From Methyloceanibacter sp. (GTDB taxonomy: Bacteria > Pseudomonadota > Alphaproteobacteria > Rhizobiales > Methyloligellaceae), in contig JAENXG010000001.1 in assembly GCA_016649675.1 (NCBI GenBank), positions 1 to 34,531 of the forward strand: 34,531 nucleotides of DNA, written 5' to 3'. A program made the position numbers and the translations under genes. Shown here in pieces: positions 6,920 to 14,891 of this stretch. The first letter of the stretch is position 1. The number at the start of each line of letters is the position of its first letter. The notes beneath the pieces were generated by a model that made no database searches, had not been told where the DNA came from, and saw only the letters and a program-made list of their open reading frames with translations.

Positions 6920-9900
6920 TCACGTCTCCTCGGTGGCGGCCGCAAGCAGGCTCGCATTGCCGCCCGACGCCGTGAGATCGGTCGCCCGCACTCGCTCCAC
7001 GGCGAAGGCTTGCAGATAAAGCGGGCCGCCGGCCTTGGGGCCGGTGCCGGAAAGGCGCGTCCCGCCGAAGGGCTGCACTCCCACGACGGCGCCGATCTGG
7101 TTGCGATTCACGTACATATTGCCGACCTTGACCCGCTCCGCCACGAAGTCGGTGGTCGCCTTGATCCGACTATGCAGCCCGAGCGTCAGCCCATAGCCGG
7201 TCGCATTGATGGCATCGCAAACCTCCCCCAGGTGGTCGCCGGCAAAGCGCACGACGTGGAGGATCGGCCCGAACACCTCGTGCTTCAGCAGTCCGATGGA
7301 GGGGATCTCGTAGATGGCCGGCGCGACATAGGTGCCGTGCTTATGCGCTTCGCCTAGAGGCAGGTCGAGGAGCTCGCGGGCGTCCTTGCGCATATGGGCC
7401 TTGTGGGCCTCGAGCGTGGCGCGTGCCTCCTCGTCGATCACCGGGCCGATATCTGTCGCGTAATCGATTGGATCGCCGATCTTGAGCTCTCGCGCCGCGC
7501 CGAGCAGCATGCACAGCGTCGTCTCGGCCACGTCCTCCTGCAGGAACAACACACGCAACGCCGAGCAGCGCTGGCCAGCGCTGTCGAAGGCCGAGACGAG
7601 CGCGTCGTCGACGACCTGCTCAGGGAGGGCCGAGGAATCCACGATCATGGCGTTCAGCCCGCCGGTCTCGGCGATAAGCTTCACAATCGGGCCGTCGCGG
7701 AGGGCCAAGGCGCGGTTGATGGCGATGCCGGCGTCGGCGCCCCCGGTAAAGACAACCCCGTCGACGCGGACGTCGGCGACAAGCGCCGCGCCCACACTCT
7801 CGCCCCTGCCGGGGAGGAGATGCAGCACATCGGGCGGGACGCCGGCGCGATGCAAGAGCCGCACCGCGCGGGCGGCCGTGAGCGGGGTCTGCTCAGCCGG
7901 TTTCGCCACCACCGCATTGCCGGCAGCAAGCGCGGCAGCGACCTGGCCGGTGAAGATGGCGAGCGGAAAGTTCCAAGGCGAGATGCAGGCGAACACGCCG
8001 CGCCCGTGGAGCGACAGCTCGTTCCGCTCTCCGGTCGGGCCTCTTAGCACCAGGGGTCCGGCGAACTGCCGGCGTGCTTGAGCTGCCGAATAACGTAGGT
8101 GATCGACCGCCTCGCGGAGATCGGCTTGCGCGTTGCCAATCGTCTTGCCAGCTTCCCGCACCATGAGCGCCATGAGCCCAGCCCGATCGGCTTCGAACAA
8201 ATCGGCCGCCCGCTCGAGCATCGCAGCGCGCGCGTCCCCTCCCAGGCGGTCGAAGTCCCGGCAGGCAGCCCTCGCCGCTTCCAGCGCCTTGTCGATGGCT
8301 TCAGGACTGGCAGAGCGCCAGGTGCCCACCACGACCCTGCGGTCGTGGGGTGAGGTGATCCAGGCGACATCGCCCCCCTCTCCCACCTCCTCGCCGCACA
8401 CGATCGGGATGGCCTCTGCCGGGCTCGCAAGCGTGCTCTCGATGGAACGGAGCAATGGCTCGCGGACGGCCCTGTCCCACAGCGGCAGCCCGAGGCTGTT
8501 CCGCCGTTCCGGTGCGAACAGGTCCGGCGGCAACGGGATCATCGGGTTGGCTTTCTCGAAAAGCGCTGCCGCCTTATCGACCGGATCGGCGACGATTGCC
8601 GTGATCGGCGCTGCGCCGTCTGCCAGGCGATTGACGAAGGAGGTGTTGGCCCCGTTCTCCAGGAGACGGCGCACGAGATAGGCCAGCAGATCCCGATGTC
8701 CCCCGACCGGCGCATAGATGCGGCACGGCTTCGCCAACGATTCGGGGTGCACCACCTCGCGATGGAGCGCCTCGCCCATGCCGTAGAGACGCTGGAATTC
8801 GTAGGAATGATCGCCGGCCAGCGTCGCGATCGCCGCGATGGTGTGGGCATTGTGGGTGGCAAATTGCGGATAGAAGCGATTGGGGCGCGCGAGGAGCGCA
8901 CGCGCGGCGGCGAGATAGGCCACGTCGGTGTTGACCTTGCGCGTGAACACGGGATAGCCGGCGAGCCCCGCTTCTTGGGCCCATTTGATCTCGCTGTCCC
9001 AATAGGCGCCTTTGACGAGGCGCACCGGGATGCGCCTTCCCGTCGCCGCAGCCATCCCGGCAAGCCAATCGATCAGCGGCAGCGCGCGTTTGCCATAGGC
9101 CTGCACGGCGATGCCGAGCCCGTTCCACCCGGCAAGCGTGGGATCGGTGAACAGCGGCTCCATAAGCGCAAGCGACAGATCGAGCTTGTCGGCCTCCTCG
9201 GCATCGATGGTGAGCGGCAGCCAAGCCTCCCGCATCACATGAGTAAGCTCCGAGAGACGCGGCACGAGCTCGGCGTGGAGGCGCGCCTCTTGCGAGGCCT
9301 GGTAGCCGGGATGGAGCGCGGAGAGCTTCACCGAGAGCCCGGGGCGGCGATGCAGCTCCTCCTCGGTCCGCGCCGGAGGCGGACCGGCCTTGGCCGCGAT
9401 GGCTTCTGCGGCCTCCCGATAGCGCAGCGCGTGGCGCGCGGCGTCATCTTCCGTGCGCGCCGCTTCGCCCAGCATGTCGAAGGAGAAGCAATAGCCTTGG
9501 CGGACCTCGTCCTCGCCATTGGCAAGCGCCTCCTCGATGGTCTGCCCGAGCACGAACTGACCCCCGAGGATGCGCATGGCCTGGCGGAGCGCCTGGCGGA
9601 TCACCTTCTCACCGCCTTGACCGATCAGGCGCTGGGCGAGGCTTGCAAGGCCGGTCTGCCGGTTCTCGCTCCAATCGAGGATGCGCCCGGTGAGCATCAA
9701 GCCCCAGGTGGAGGCGTTGACGAAGAGAGAGTCCGAGTGGCCGAGATGGCGCGCCCAGTCGCCGCTGCCGACGGTGCCTGCGATCAGCCGGTCGGCTGTG
9801 GCGGCATCGGGGATGCGCAGCAGCGCCTCGGCAAGGCAGAGCAGCAGCACCCCCTCCTCGCTCGACAGCCCATATTCGTGGAGGAACGAGTCGACGCCGC

Positions 9901-10102
9901 CCGTCTCGCGCCGTCCGTCCCGCGCCGCCTTGACGAGATCGCTGGCGAGAAGCTCGATACGGCACCGCTCCTCGTCGCTTGTCCGCGCCTGCTCGATCAG
10001 GGCCTCGACCAGCGGGCCTTCGTCGGCAAGCAGCGCCTCGCCGATCGCCTCGCGACCAGGCAATGACAGGACTGATTCAGTATCGAGCTTGGGCTTCGCC
10101 AT
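6920..10102 (-). CDS. putA: Bifunctional proline dehydrogenase / L-glutamate gamma-semialdehyde dehydrogenase PutA
   Basis: PutA oxidises proline to glutamate in two steps: an FAD-dependent proline dehydrogenase and an NAD-dependent aldehyde dehydrogenase. In the 1060-residue product the PRODH barrel (about 190-480) shows DAEEADKLDLSL, RIPVRLVKGAYWDSEIKWA (about 355-375) and RIYAPVGGHRDLLAYLVRR. The aldehyde dehydrogenase half (about 560-1020) shows ISPWNFPLAIFTG, ETGGLNAMIVDSS, the catalytic Cys846 in GQRCSALR and PFGGTRLSGTGPKAGGP. No ribbon-helix-helix domain is seen at the N-terminus, so unlike E. coli PutA it is unlikely to repress its own gene. The start is ATG 10102. The gene is divergent from panC, with 77 bp between the start codons. 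Confidence 0.97.
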   Translation of the reverse strand: MAKPKLDTESVLSLPGREAIGEALLADEGPLVEALIEQARTSDEERCRIELLASDLVKAARDGRRETGGVDSFLHEYGLSSEEGVLLLCLAEALLRIPDAATADRLIAGTVGSGDWARHLGHSDSLFVNASTWGLMLTGRILDWSENRQTGLASLAQRLIGQGGEKVIRQALRQAMRILGGQFVLGQTIEEALANGEDEVRQGYCFSFDMLGEAARTEDDAARHALRYREAAEAIAAKAGPPPARTEEELHRRPGLSVKLSALHPGYQASQEARLHAELVPRLSELTHVMREAWLPLTIDAEEADKLDLSLALMEPLFTDPTLAGWNGLGIAVQAYGKRALPLIDWLAGMAAATGRRIPVRLVKGAYWDSEIKWAQEAGLAGYPVFTRKVNTDVAYLAAARALLARPNRFYPQFATHNAHTIAAIATLAGDHSYEFQRLYGMGEALHREVVHPESLAKPCRIYAPVGGHRDLLAYLVRRLLENGANTSFVNRLADGAAPITAIVADPVDKAAALFEKANPMIPLPPDLFAPERRNSLGLPLWDRAVREPLLRSIESTLASPAEAIPIVCGEEVGEGGDVAWITSPHDRRVVVGTWRSASPEAIDKALEAARAACRDFDRLGGDARAAMLERAADLFEADRAGLMALMVREAGKTIGNAQADLREAVDHLRYSAAQARRQFAGPLVLRGPTGERNELSLHGRGVFACISPWNFPLAIFTGQVAAALAAGNAVVAKPAEQTPLTAARAVRLLHRAGVPPDVLHLLPGRGESVGAALVADVRVDGVVFTGGADAGIAINRALALRDGPIVKLIAETGGLNAMIVDSSALPEQVVDDALVSAFDSAGQRCSALRVLFLQEDVAETTLCMLLGAARELKIGDPIDYATDIGPVIDEEARATLEAHKAHMRKDARELLDLPLGEAHKHGTYVAPAIYEIPSIGLLKHEVFGPILHVVRFAGDHLGEVCDAINATGYGLTLGLHSRIKATTDFVAERVKVGNMYVNRNQIGAVVGVQPFGGTRLSGTGPKAGGPLYLQAFAVERVRATDLTASGGNASLLAAATEET

Positions 10103-10179
10103 CCGGAGAGCTTAGTCCTTCGGGCCGTTGGCCTCCACTCGCCCGGACTGCTATCGTCGCGGCCCCCGGGAGAGAAAGC

Positions 10180-11049
10180 ATGCCAGAAGTCATCACTACC
10201 GTCCGCACCGTCAAAGATTTAAGGGCCCGCCTCGCCGCCTGGCGCAAAGCGGGCGAGACGGTCGCGCTCGTTCCCACCATGGGCGCGCTCCATGCAGGCC
10301 ATCTCGCCCTCGTCACCCTCGCTAAGAGCAAGGCCGACCGCGTAGTCGTGTCTATCTTCGTGAACCCGATCCAATTCGGCCCGCGCGAGGACTTCACGAC
10401 CTATCCGCGCGACGAGGCCGGCGACCTCGCCAAGCTCGCCAAGGCCGGGGCGCATCTCGTCTATGCCCCCGACCTGGCCGAGATGTACCCCAAGGGCTTC
10501 ACCACCCATGTCAAGGTCGGCGACCTGACCGAGGATCTCTGCGGCTCCGCTCGGCCCAATCATTTCGAGGGCGTCGCCACGGTCGTGACCAAGCTTCTCC
10601 TGCAATCCGCGCCCGACATGGCGGTGTTCGGGGAGAAGGACTACCAGCAGCTCCTGGTCATCAAGCGTCTCGTGCGCGACCTCGACATCCAAGTCGAGAT
10701 CGTCGGCGGCGAGATCGTGCGCGAAGGGGATGGGGTCGCGCTTTCGTCGCGCAATGGTTATCTCTCGCCGGCCGAGCGAAAAATCGCCCCCCTGCTCTAC
10801 CAGACCATCCACGACGTCGCCGCCCATCTCGCGCAAGGCGAGGGCGCGGACGCCGCTTCAGAGGCTGGGCGGTTCAAACTCGAGGCGGCAGGGTTTCGCG
10901 TCGACTATGTGGCCGTACGCGACCCAGACACGCTCGCGCCGCTGTCAGGTCCGGTCAGCCATGCGCGGGTTCTCGCCGCCGTCTATCTCGGCAAGACGCG
11001 CCTGATCGACAACGTCCCCGTGCCGCCGCCTGCCTCTACCAATCGATGA
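10180..11049 (+). CDS. panC: Pantoate-beta-alanine ligase (pantothenate synthetase)
   Basis: PanC joins pantoate and beta-alanine with ATP to make pantothenate, the precursor of coenzyme A. The 289-residue product carries VPTMGALHAGH (the HIGH-type nucleotide motif), FVNPIQFGPREDFTTYPR, VATVVTKLL, FGEKDYQQLLVIKRLVRDL and SSRNGYLSPAER (KMSKS-like loop). The frame is open back to 9979, but ATG 10180 is the start because GGGAGAG lies about 7 bases upstream and the earlier codons have no homology. Its 3' end overlaps the convergent DUF1489 gene by 14 bp. No panB is present, so the pathway is split in this genome. Confidence 0.97.
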   Translation: MPEVITTVRTVKDLRARLAAWRKAGETVALVPTMGALHAGHLALVTLAKSKADRVVVSIFVNPIQFGPREDFTTYPRDEAGDLAKLAKAGAHLVYAPDLAEMYPKGFTTHVKVGDLTEDLCGSARPNHFEGVATVVTKLLLQSAPDMAVFGEKDYQQLLVIKRLVRDLDIQVEIVGGEIVREGDGVALSSRNGYLSPAERKIAPLLYQTIHDVAAHLAQGEGADAASEAGRFKLEAAGFRVDYVAVRDPDTLAPLSGPVSHARVLAAVYLGKTRLIDNVPVPPPASTNR

Positions 11050-11479
11050 GGCGCAGCTCGCGCAACTCCTCGCGCATCCCGCGCGGCAGCTCGTCCTCTG
11101 CGGCGGCGCCGAGCTTGGCGTCTTGCGGGGCATCAGCAGGATTGAGATAACGCCAGCCCTGAAAGGCGCGGCGCGGATGGGCGCGGGTGGGCACGAGTTT
11201 CGCGTCGAGCACGATGCCGCAGCACGCAACGCCGTCGTCCTTCACGTCGGGCCTCAAGTCGACCACGCGCTGGCGCACGAGCACGAAGCCCTTGATCACC
11301 CAATAGAGCGACCCGCCGTCAAGCACGTCGTCGCGCCGCCGCGGTGTCTGCAGGGTGCGGTGGCACAGCTCCGGCGTCTTCCCCGCCCGCTTCAGGCGCG
11401 TGAGTCGCTCGGCCTGCCAATCGGCGAGATCCTTGACCGTGTCCACGCCGACGCAAAGCTTGATGAGATGCACCGTCAT
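11036..11479 (-). CDS. DUF1489 family protein
   Basis: This 147-residue protein matches the alphaproteobacterial family DUF1489: LIKLCVGVDTVKDLADWQ at the start, then RRRDDVLDGGSLYWVIKGFV, CCGIVLDAKLVPTRAHPRRA and FQGWRYLNPADAP. The function is unknown; the family is cytoplasmic and single-domain. It follows the universal stress protein gene with a 6-bp gap, so the two are co-transcribed. Its last 14 bp overlap the end of panC on the other strand. Confidence 0.9.
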   Translation of the reverse strand: MTVHLIKLCVGVDTVKDLADWQAERLTRLKRAGKTPELCHRTLQTPRRRDDVLDGGSLYWVIKGFVLVRQRVVDLRPDVKDDGVACCGIVLDAKLVPTRAHPRRAFQGWRYLNPADAPQDAKLGAAAEDELPRGMREELRELRLIDW

Positions 11480-11485
11480 TGCCGA

Positions 11486-12322
11486 TCAATGCGCCATGAA
11501 CAAGGGAATCGCCGCCGCTTCCAGCATGGTCAGCGTCACGCCGCCGAGGATGAACTCCCGCCAGCGGGAATGGTGGAACGCTCCCATCACGATCATGTCG
11601 GCGCCAAGCTCCGTCGCCTGCGACAATAGCTTCTTGCCGAGATCGCCCTCCCCGATCGTCACGCGCAATATTTCGGCGCTCACGCCGTGCCGTTGCAAAT
11701 GCGCCACCATATCCTCTATGGCGGGCTCACGCTCCTCGTCGGAGGGGCCCGCAACCCCGACCAGAAGCACCACGCGCGCAGCCTCTTTCAGAAAAATCAG
11801 CGCATCATTGAACGCACGCGCGGCCTCGGCACTCCCGTCCCAGGCGGCGACGATGGTGCCGTTGAGGGCGATCTTGGCCGGCGCTCCTGGCACGATGATG
11901 ACCGGCCGCCCCGAAGCGAACAGGCAGCGTTCCACCAGCGCGTATTGGCCGATCAGCGGGTCGCCGTCGCGCGGCTGACCCAAAATCGCGATGTCGACAT
12001 GCCGGGCCGAGCAGGCGAAGTCGCGCGGGAACTCATCGCTCACGCCCTGCATCAGCCTGATCTCGGCACTCACGCCTTCGGCTTGCGCACGCGCCTTGAA
12101 GGCTCGCAGCGCCGTCTCGCCTTGCGCCTTCACGCTCCCAAGAATCTGGGTCATGTCGGCGAAGCCCACATCCGCCCCGTACAAAGGCAGCAAGGCGGTG
12201 GGGGCAAAGGCGATGCCGAGGAGATGGGCGCCATGCTCCTTGGCAAGCGCCACGGCGAACTCCACCCGCGCCTTGGTGGCCTCGGCGCCGTCCACATGAA
12301 TGAGGATACCCTTGATGCTCAT
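11486..12322 (-). CDS. Tandem universal stress protein (UspA superfamily)
   Basis: The 278-residue protein contains two Usp folds. The first begins IKGILIHVDGAEATKARVEF; the second begins IVAAWDGSAEAARAFNDALI and ends ADMIVMGAFHHSRWREFILG. In the second half the ATP-binding GxxGHS motif reads GAFHHS, with the second Gly replaced by His, so nucleotide binding may be altered. The frame is open back to 12373, but ATG 12322 is preferred because GAGGGAAC precedes it and the first Usp strand starts there. It leads the two-gene operon with DUF1489. Confidence 0.9.
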   Translation of the reverse strand: MSIKGILIHVDGAEATKARVEFAVALAKEHGAHLLGIAFAPTALLPLYGADVGFADMTQILGSVKAQGETALRAFKARAQAEGVSAEIRLMQGVSDEFPRDFACSARHVDIAILGQPRDGDPLIGQYALVERCLFASGRPVIIVPGAPAKIALNGTIVAAWDGSAEAARAFNDALIFLKEAARVVLLVGVAGPSDEEREPAIEDMVAHLQRHGVSAEILRVTIGEGDLGKKLLSQATELGADMIVMGAFHHSRWREFILGGVTLTMLEAAAIPLFMAH

Positions 12323-12912
12323 CGTTCCCTCGCTGTTGGGGGCTATCTTAGCCATGCGCCTCGCGCCTCCCAAAGGGAGGATTTCGAGTTGTGAACCTCC
12401 CTCGGGAAAGTCGACGCAAGTTGAGCCGCTCCGCGATTCACCTCGGCGGACCGACGCGCAGGCGAGATCGGCGAAACCGGTCGGGCAGCGCCCAGAACGT
12501 GCGATGGTCTAACTGATGCGCGTCAAGTCTTCGACAAAACCAGCGATGCAGTACGTGCGGCGATCGAGCAGGCCAAGCAATAATTCGAACGCGCCGCCGG
12601 TAGCAGAACGAGAGCTCCATGCGCCGGCGGTGACACGAACGGGGGCTCCATGCGCAGCCGCTCGTTCTCCCGCTGCAACTGAGAAATCGCCGCTGCTTGA
12701 ACCGCCCAGCTCCTTCTGCAGGCGCGTCCCACCAATTCGGACGAGGGCCATCGTGCTCTCTTCACGCAGCGCTGACTTTGCCGTGAAGCCGCGTGAGGAG
12801 GATGTGCCGCAAGCTTGAAAAGGAGTGACGCAAGCCCTCTTGGATAAGGGCTATAGCCCGCTTGGTGGTTTTGCGCCACGCGTGCCTAGAACTCATGCAC
12901 AAGGAGAGGAAA
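12323..12912. other. 590-bp stretch without a recognisable gene
   Basis: Between the universal stress protein gene and bufA2 no open frame on either strand shows family motifs, a convincing ribosome site or a signal sequence. Visible items are an imperfect direct repeat around GCTCCATGCGC (about 12605-12625 and 12645-12667), a 12-bp palindrome at 12848-12859 and the bufA2 ribosome site at 12901-12909. One minus-strand frame contains a short Leu/Glu/Arg-rich helix (AAISQLQRENERLRM, around 12650-12700) that could be the relic of a coiled coil. Part of the stretch must hold promoters for both divergent operons. Confidence 0.5.
12848..12859. promoter_or_regulatory. 12-bp perfect palindrome upstream of bufA2, possible operator
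   Basis: GGGCTATAGCCC is its own reverse complement and lies 53 bp before the bufA2 start codon, where a regulator or the promoter would be expected. The central TATA could also be part of a -10 box. No ECF-sigma GTAAC-type motif was seen nearby. The regulator cannot be identified. Confidence 0.3.
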
Positions 12913-13173
12913 ATGAAGCTCAACCGGAAGTCCGGTGCTAAAATTGCCATGACCGCCGCCGCGCTCATCGTTACCGGCGCGACCCTGATCGGCACGGCCA
13001 CCGCCGAGACCGTGCAGGGGCGCTGCTTCGGCGTCAACGGCTGCCATGGCCAAGGCGCGTGCAAGAGCGCCAAGAATGACTGCAAGGGCAAGAATGCGTG
13101 CAAGGGCCAAGGCTGGCTCATGATGCTCCAGGACGAGTGCTCGCACGCTGGCGGCCAGTGGGAAGCGATCTAG
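12913..13173 (+). CDS. bufA2: BufA2-type bufferin precursor (secreted metallophore peptide)
   Basis: The 86-residue product has a basic N-terminus, a hydrophobic helix (about 11-28) and a likely cleavage after TATA-31, leaving a mature peptide of about 55 residues with six cysteines (C38, C44, C50, C57, C63, C76). The core contains CFGVNGCHGQG (38-48) and a near copy, CKGKNACKGQG (57-67), followed by WLMMLQDECSHAGGQW. This cysteine and glycine pattern is typical of BufA2 family periplasmic bufferin-type metallophores, in which an MNIO enzyme modifies cysteines to bind copper or other metals. ATG 12913 is chosen, with AAGGAGAGG directly upstream. bufB and bufC follow in the same orientation, which strongly supports the call. 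Which cysteines are modified and which metal is bound cannot be read from sequence. Confidence 0.88.
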   Translation: MKLNRKSGAKIAMTAAALIVTGATLIGTATAETVQGRCFGVNGCHGQGACKSAKNDCKGKNACKGQGWLMMLQDECSHAGGQWEAI

Positions 13174-13196
13174 TTCGCCTCTTAGGCTCTACGACT

Positions 13197-13220
13197 GGGA
13201 GCCGGCCGTCGCCGGCTCCC
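13197..13220 (+). promoter_or_regulatory. Perfect 10-bp hairpin between bufA2 and bufB
   Basis: GGGAGCCGGC (13197-13206), loop CGTC and GCCGGCTCCC (13211-13220) form a perfect GC-rich stem, 23 bp after the bufA2 stop and 22 bp before the bufB start. No U-run follows (the next bases are ATACAAGACT), so it is not a standard full terminator. Its position fits a partial terminator or a 3' stabiliser that gives more precursor mRNA than enzyme mRNA. That role is inferred. Confidence 0.6.
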
Positions 13221-13242
13221 ATACAAGACTAGGGAGCGGGTC

Positions 13243-14112
13243 ATGAACAGCGAGAAGCCGCCTTATCTCGGCTTTGGCTTGGGGCTCAGGCCCCAGCATT
13301 ATCAGGAGATCCTTGAAGGCTCACCTTCCGTCGACTGGTTCGAGGTCATCTCCGAAAACTACATGATCCAAGGCGGCCAGCCTCTGCGCATGCTCGACCT
13401 GATCCGCGAGCGCTACCCGATCGTGATGCACGGCGTGTCGCTCTCCATCGCCTCGACCACTCCCTTCGACATGGACTATCTCAAGGCGCTGAAAGGGCTC
13501 GCCGAGCGGGTCAATCCCAAATGGATCTCGGACCATTTGTGCTGGACCGGCGTGCACGGCGTGAACCTGCACGATCTTCTGCCCATCCCCTACACGCAAG
13601 AAGCGCTCGACCATGTCGTCGACCGCGTCAGCCACGTGCAGGATTTTCTCGGCCGCCGGCTCACGCTCGAGAACGTGTCGAGCTATGTCACCTTCGGGCA
13701 ATCGGAGATGACCGAGTGGGAGTTCGTGAGCGAGGTGGCGAAGCGCGCCGATTGCTGGCTCCTGTTCGACGTCAACAATGTCTATGTGAGCGCCTTCAAC
13801 CACGATTTCTCCACCGACGATTTCCTGCGCGGCGTGCCGCGCGACCGCGTCGTCCAGTTCCATGTGGCCGGCCACAGCCACGAGGAAAGCCACATCATCG
13901 ATACGCACGACCATCCGGTCTGCGACGAGGTGTGGGACTTCTATCGCGAGGCTGTCGCCCATTTCGGCCCGGTGTCGACCATGATCGAGCGTGACGACAA
14001 CATTCCGCCTTTGCCCGAGCTGGTGGATGAGCTTGACCACGCCCGCAGCATCGCCCGAGAGGTGCTCGGCACCAAGGTGCTTGGCGGCAAGCGGCTGGAA
14101 GCGGCGGAATGA
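13243..14112 (+). CDS. bufB: BufB, MNIO-family (DUF692) multinuclear non-haem iron oxygenase
   Basis: DUF692 enzymes are TIM-barrel oxygenases with two or three iron atoms that modify cysteines of peptides (MbnB and TglH are relatives). The 289-residue protein keeps the family's likely metal ligands: H63 (VMHGVSLSI), H98 (SDHLCW), E143 (LENVSSY), D176-x-N178 and H187 (FDVNNVYVSAFNH), H207 (QFHVAGHS), D220 and H222 (DTHDHP) and E249 (MIERDDN). VISENYM (36-41) is the usual strand-2 signature. It lies 69 bp after bufA2, with GGGAGCGG before ATG 13243, and overlaps bufC by 4 bp. The expected role is oxidation of BufA2 cysteines with the help of BufC before export. Ligand assignment is by family pattern, not by structure. 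Confidence 0.94.
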   Translation: MNSEKPPYLGFGLGLRPQHYQEILEGSPSVDWFEVISENYMIQGGQPLRMLDLIRERYPIVMHGVSLSIASTTPFDMDYLKALKGLAERVNPKWISDHLCWTGVHGVNLHDLLPIPYTQEALDHVVDRVSHVQDFLGRRLTLENVSSYVTFGQSEMTEWEFVSEVAKRADCWLLFDVNNVYVSAFNHDFSTDDFLRGVPRDRVVQFHVAGHSHEESHIIDTHDHPVCDEVWDFYREAVAHFGPVSTMIERDDNIPPLPELVDELDHARSIAREVLGTKVLGGKRLEAAE

Positions 14113-14891
14113 AAAGCCTCAAAGAGCTGCAAGAGAGTTTCCAGCAAGGCATCCTGGCCGGCGATGACGCGATCCTTGCCGAGGTCAATGACAGCGGCAA
14201 GGAAGAGCGCAAGGTGCTGTTCGGCGTCTATCGCAACGCCTATGTCGTAAGGCTCGCCGAGATCCTCGCCGACGATTACGAGCAGGTGCATGGCTATCTC
14301 GGCGACCAGGGCTTCGCCAGGTTGGTCAAGGCCTATATCGCCGCCAACCCCTCCGATCAGCGCAGCGCGCGTTGGTTCGGACGCCACCTCCCCGCCTTCG
14401 TCAAGAAAAGTGCGGCCTTCGCCAAGCATCCCGAGGTGGCCGAGCTTGCCTCTCTCGAGAAGGCGCTCGCCGACGCCTTTGACGGTCCCGACGCCGAACC
14501 GCTCAGCATCGAAAAGCTTGCCGCGCTTGCCCCGGAAGCCTGGCCACACCTTGTCCTTCAGCCCAATCCAACGGCGATCCGCCTCACCTTCACGACCAAT
14601 GCCGCCGACATCTGGACGGCGCTCAAGAACGAGACGGCGCCGCCGAAACCGCAACATCTGCCCGAGCCGCAAGCCATCGTCGTCTGGCGGCAGGATTTCA
14701 TGGCGCGCTTCAGGCCGCTTTCGCCCGAGGAAGCGATGATGTGGAACGAGGCGGCGAAAGGCGTGCGCTTCGGAGTGCTGTGCGAGATGGTGGCGACCTT
14801 CGCCGGTGAGGACGAGGCCGAGCTCCGCGCCGCGTCCTATCTCAAGGATTGGGTCGACATGGGGATGCTGGCGGGCTTTGCGGCTCACTAG
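14109..14891 (+). CDS. bufC: BufC, DUF2063 partner protein of the MNIO enzyme
   Basis: The 260-residue protein begins with the DUF2063 (HvfC/BufC N-terminal, once called putative DNA-binding) helical domain: LKELQESFQQGILAGDDAIL, then VYRNAYVVRLAEILADDYEQ and GDQGFARLVKAYIAANPS, a pattern found in nearly all members. The C-terminal half (about 150-260) is mixed alpha/beta and includes PHLVLQPNPTAIRL and VVWRQDFMARFRPLSPEE. Such partners bind the precursor peptide and present it to the MNIO enzyme. The ATG overlaps the bufB stop (ATGA, 14109-14112), so translation is probably coupled. The last 50 bp overlap the 3' end of the convergent YdcF gene. Confidence 0.92.
   Translation: MKSLKELQESFQQGILAGDDAILAEVNDSGKEERKVLFGVYRNAYVVRLAEILADDYEQVHGYLGDQGFARLVKAYIAANPSDQRSARWFGRHLPAFVKKSAAFAKHPEVAELASLEKALADAFDGPDAEPLSIEKLAALAPEAWPHLVLQPNPTAIRLTFTTNAADIWTALKNETAPPKPQHLPEPQAIVVWRQDFMARFRPLSPEEAMMWNEAAKGVRFGVLCEMVATFAGEDEAELRAASYLKDWVDMGMLAGFAAH

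Noticed and set aside
8696..10066. 456-codon plus-strand open frame
   Set aside because: It is antisense to putA, whose domains are unmistakable; long antisense frames are expected in GC-rich DNA. No family motif is seen in it.
12523..12879. Minus-strand frame with a Leu/Glu/Arg-rich helix that recalls the end of IS3 OrfA proteins
   Set aside because: Only about 15 residues look alike; no helix-turn-helix, no OrfB, no terminal inverted repeats were found. Not enough to call an insertion sequence.
13197..13220. Hairpin considered as a full intrinsic terminator for bufA2
   Set aside because: There is no T-run after the stem, and bufB and bufC need to be transcribed through it.
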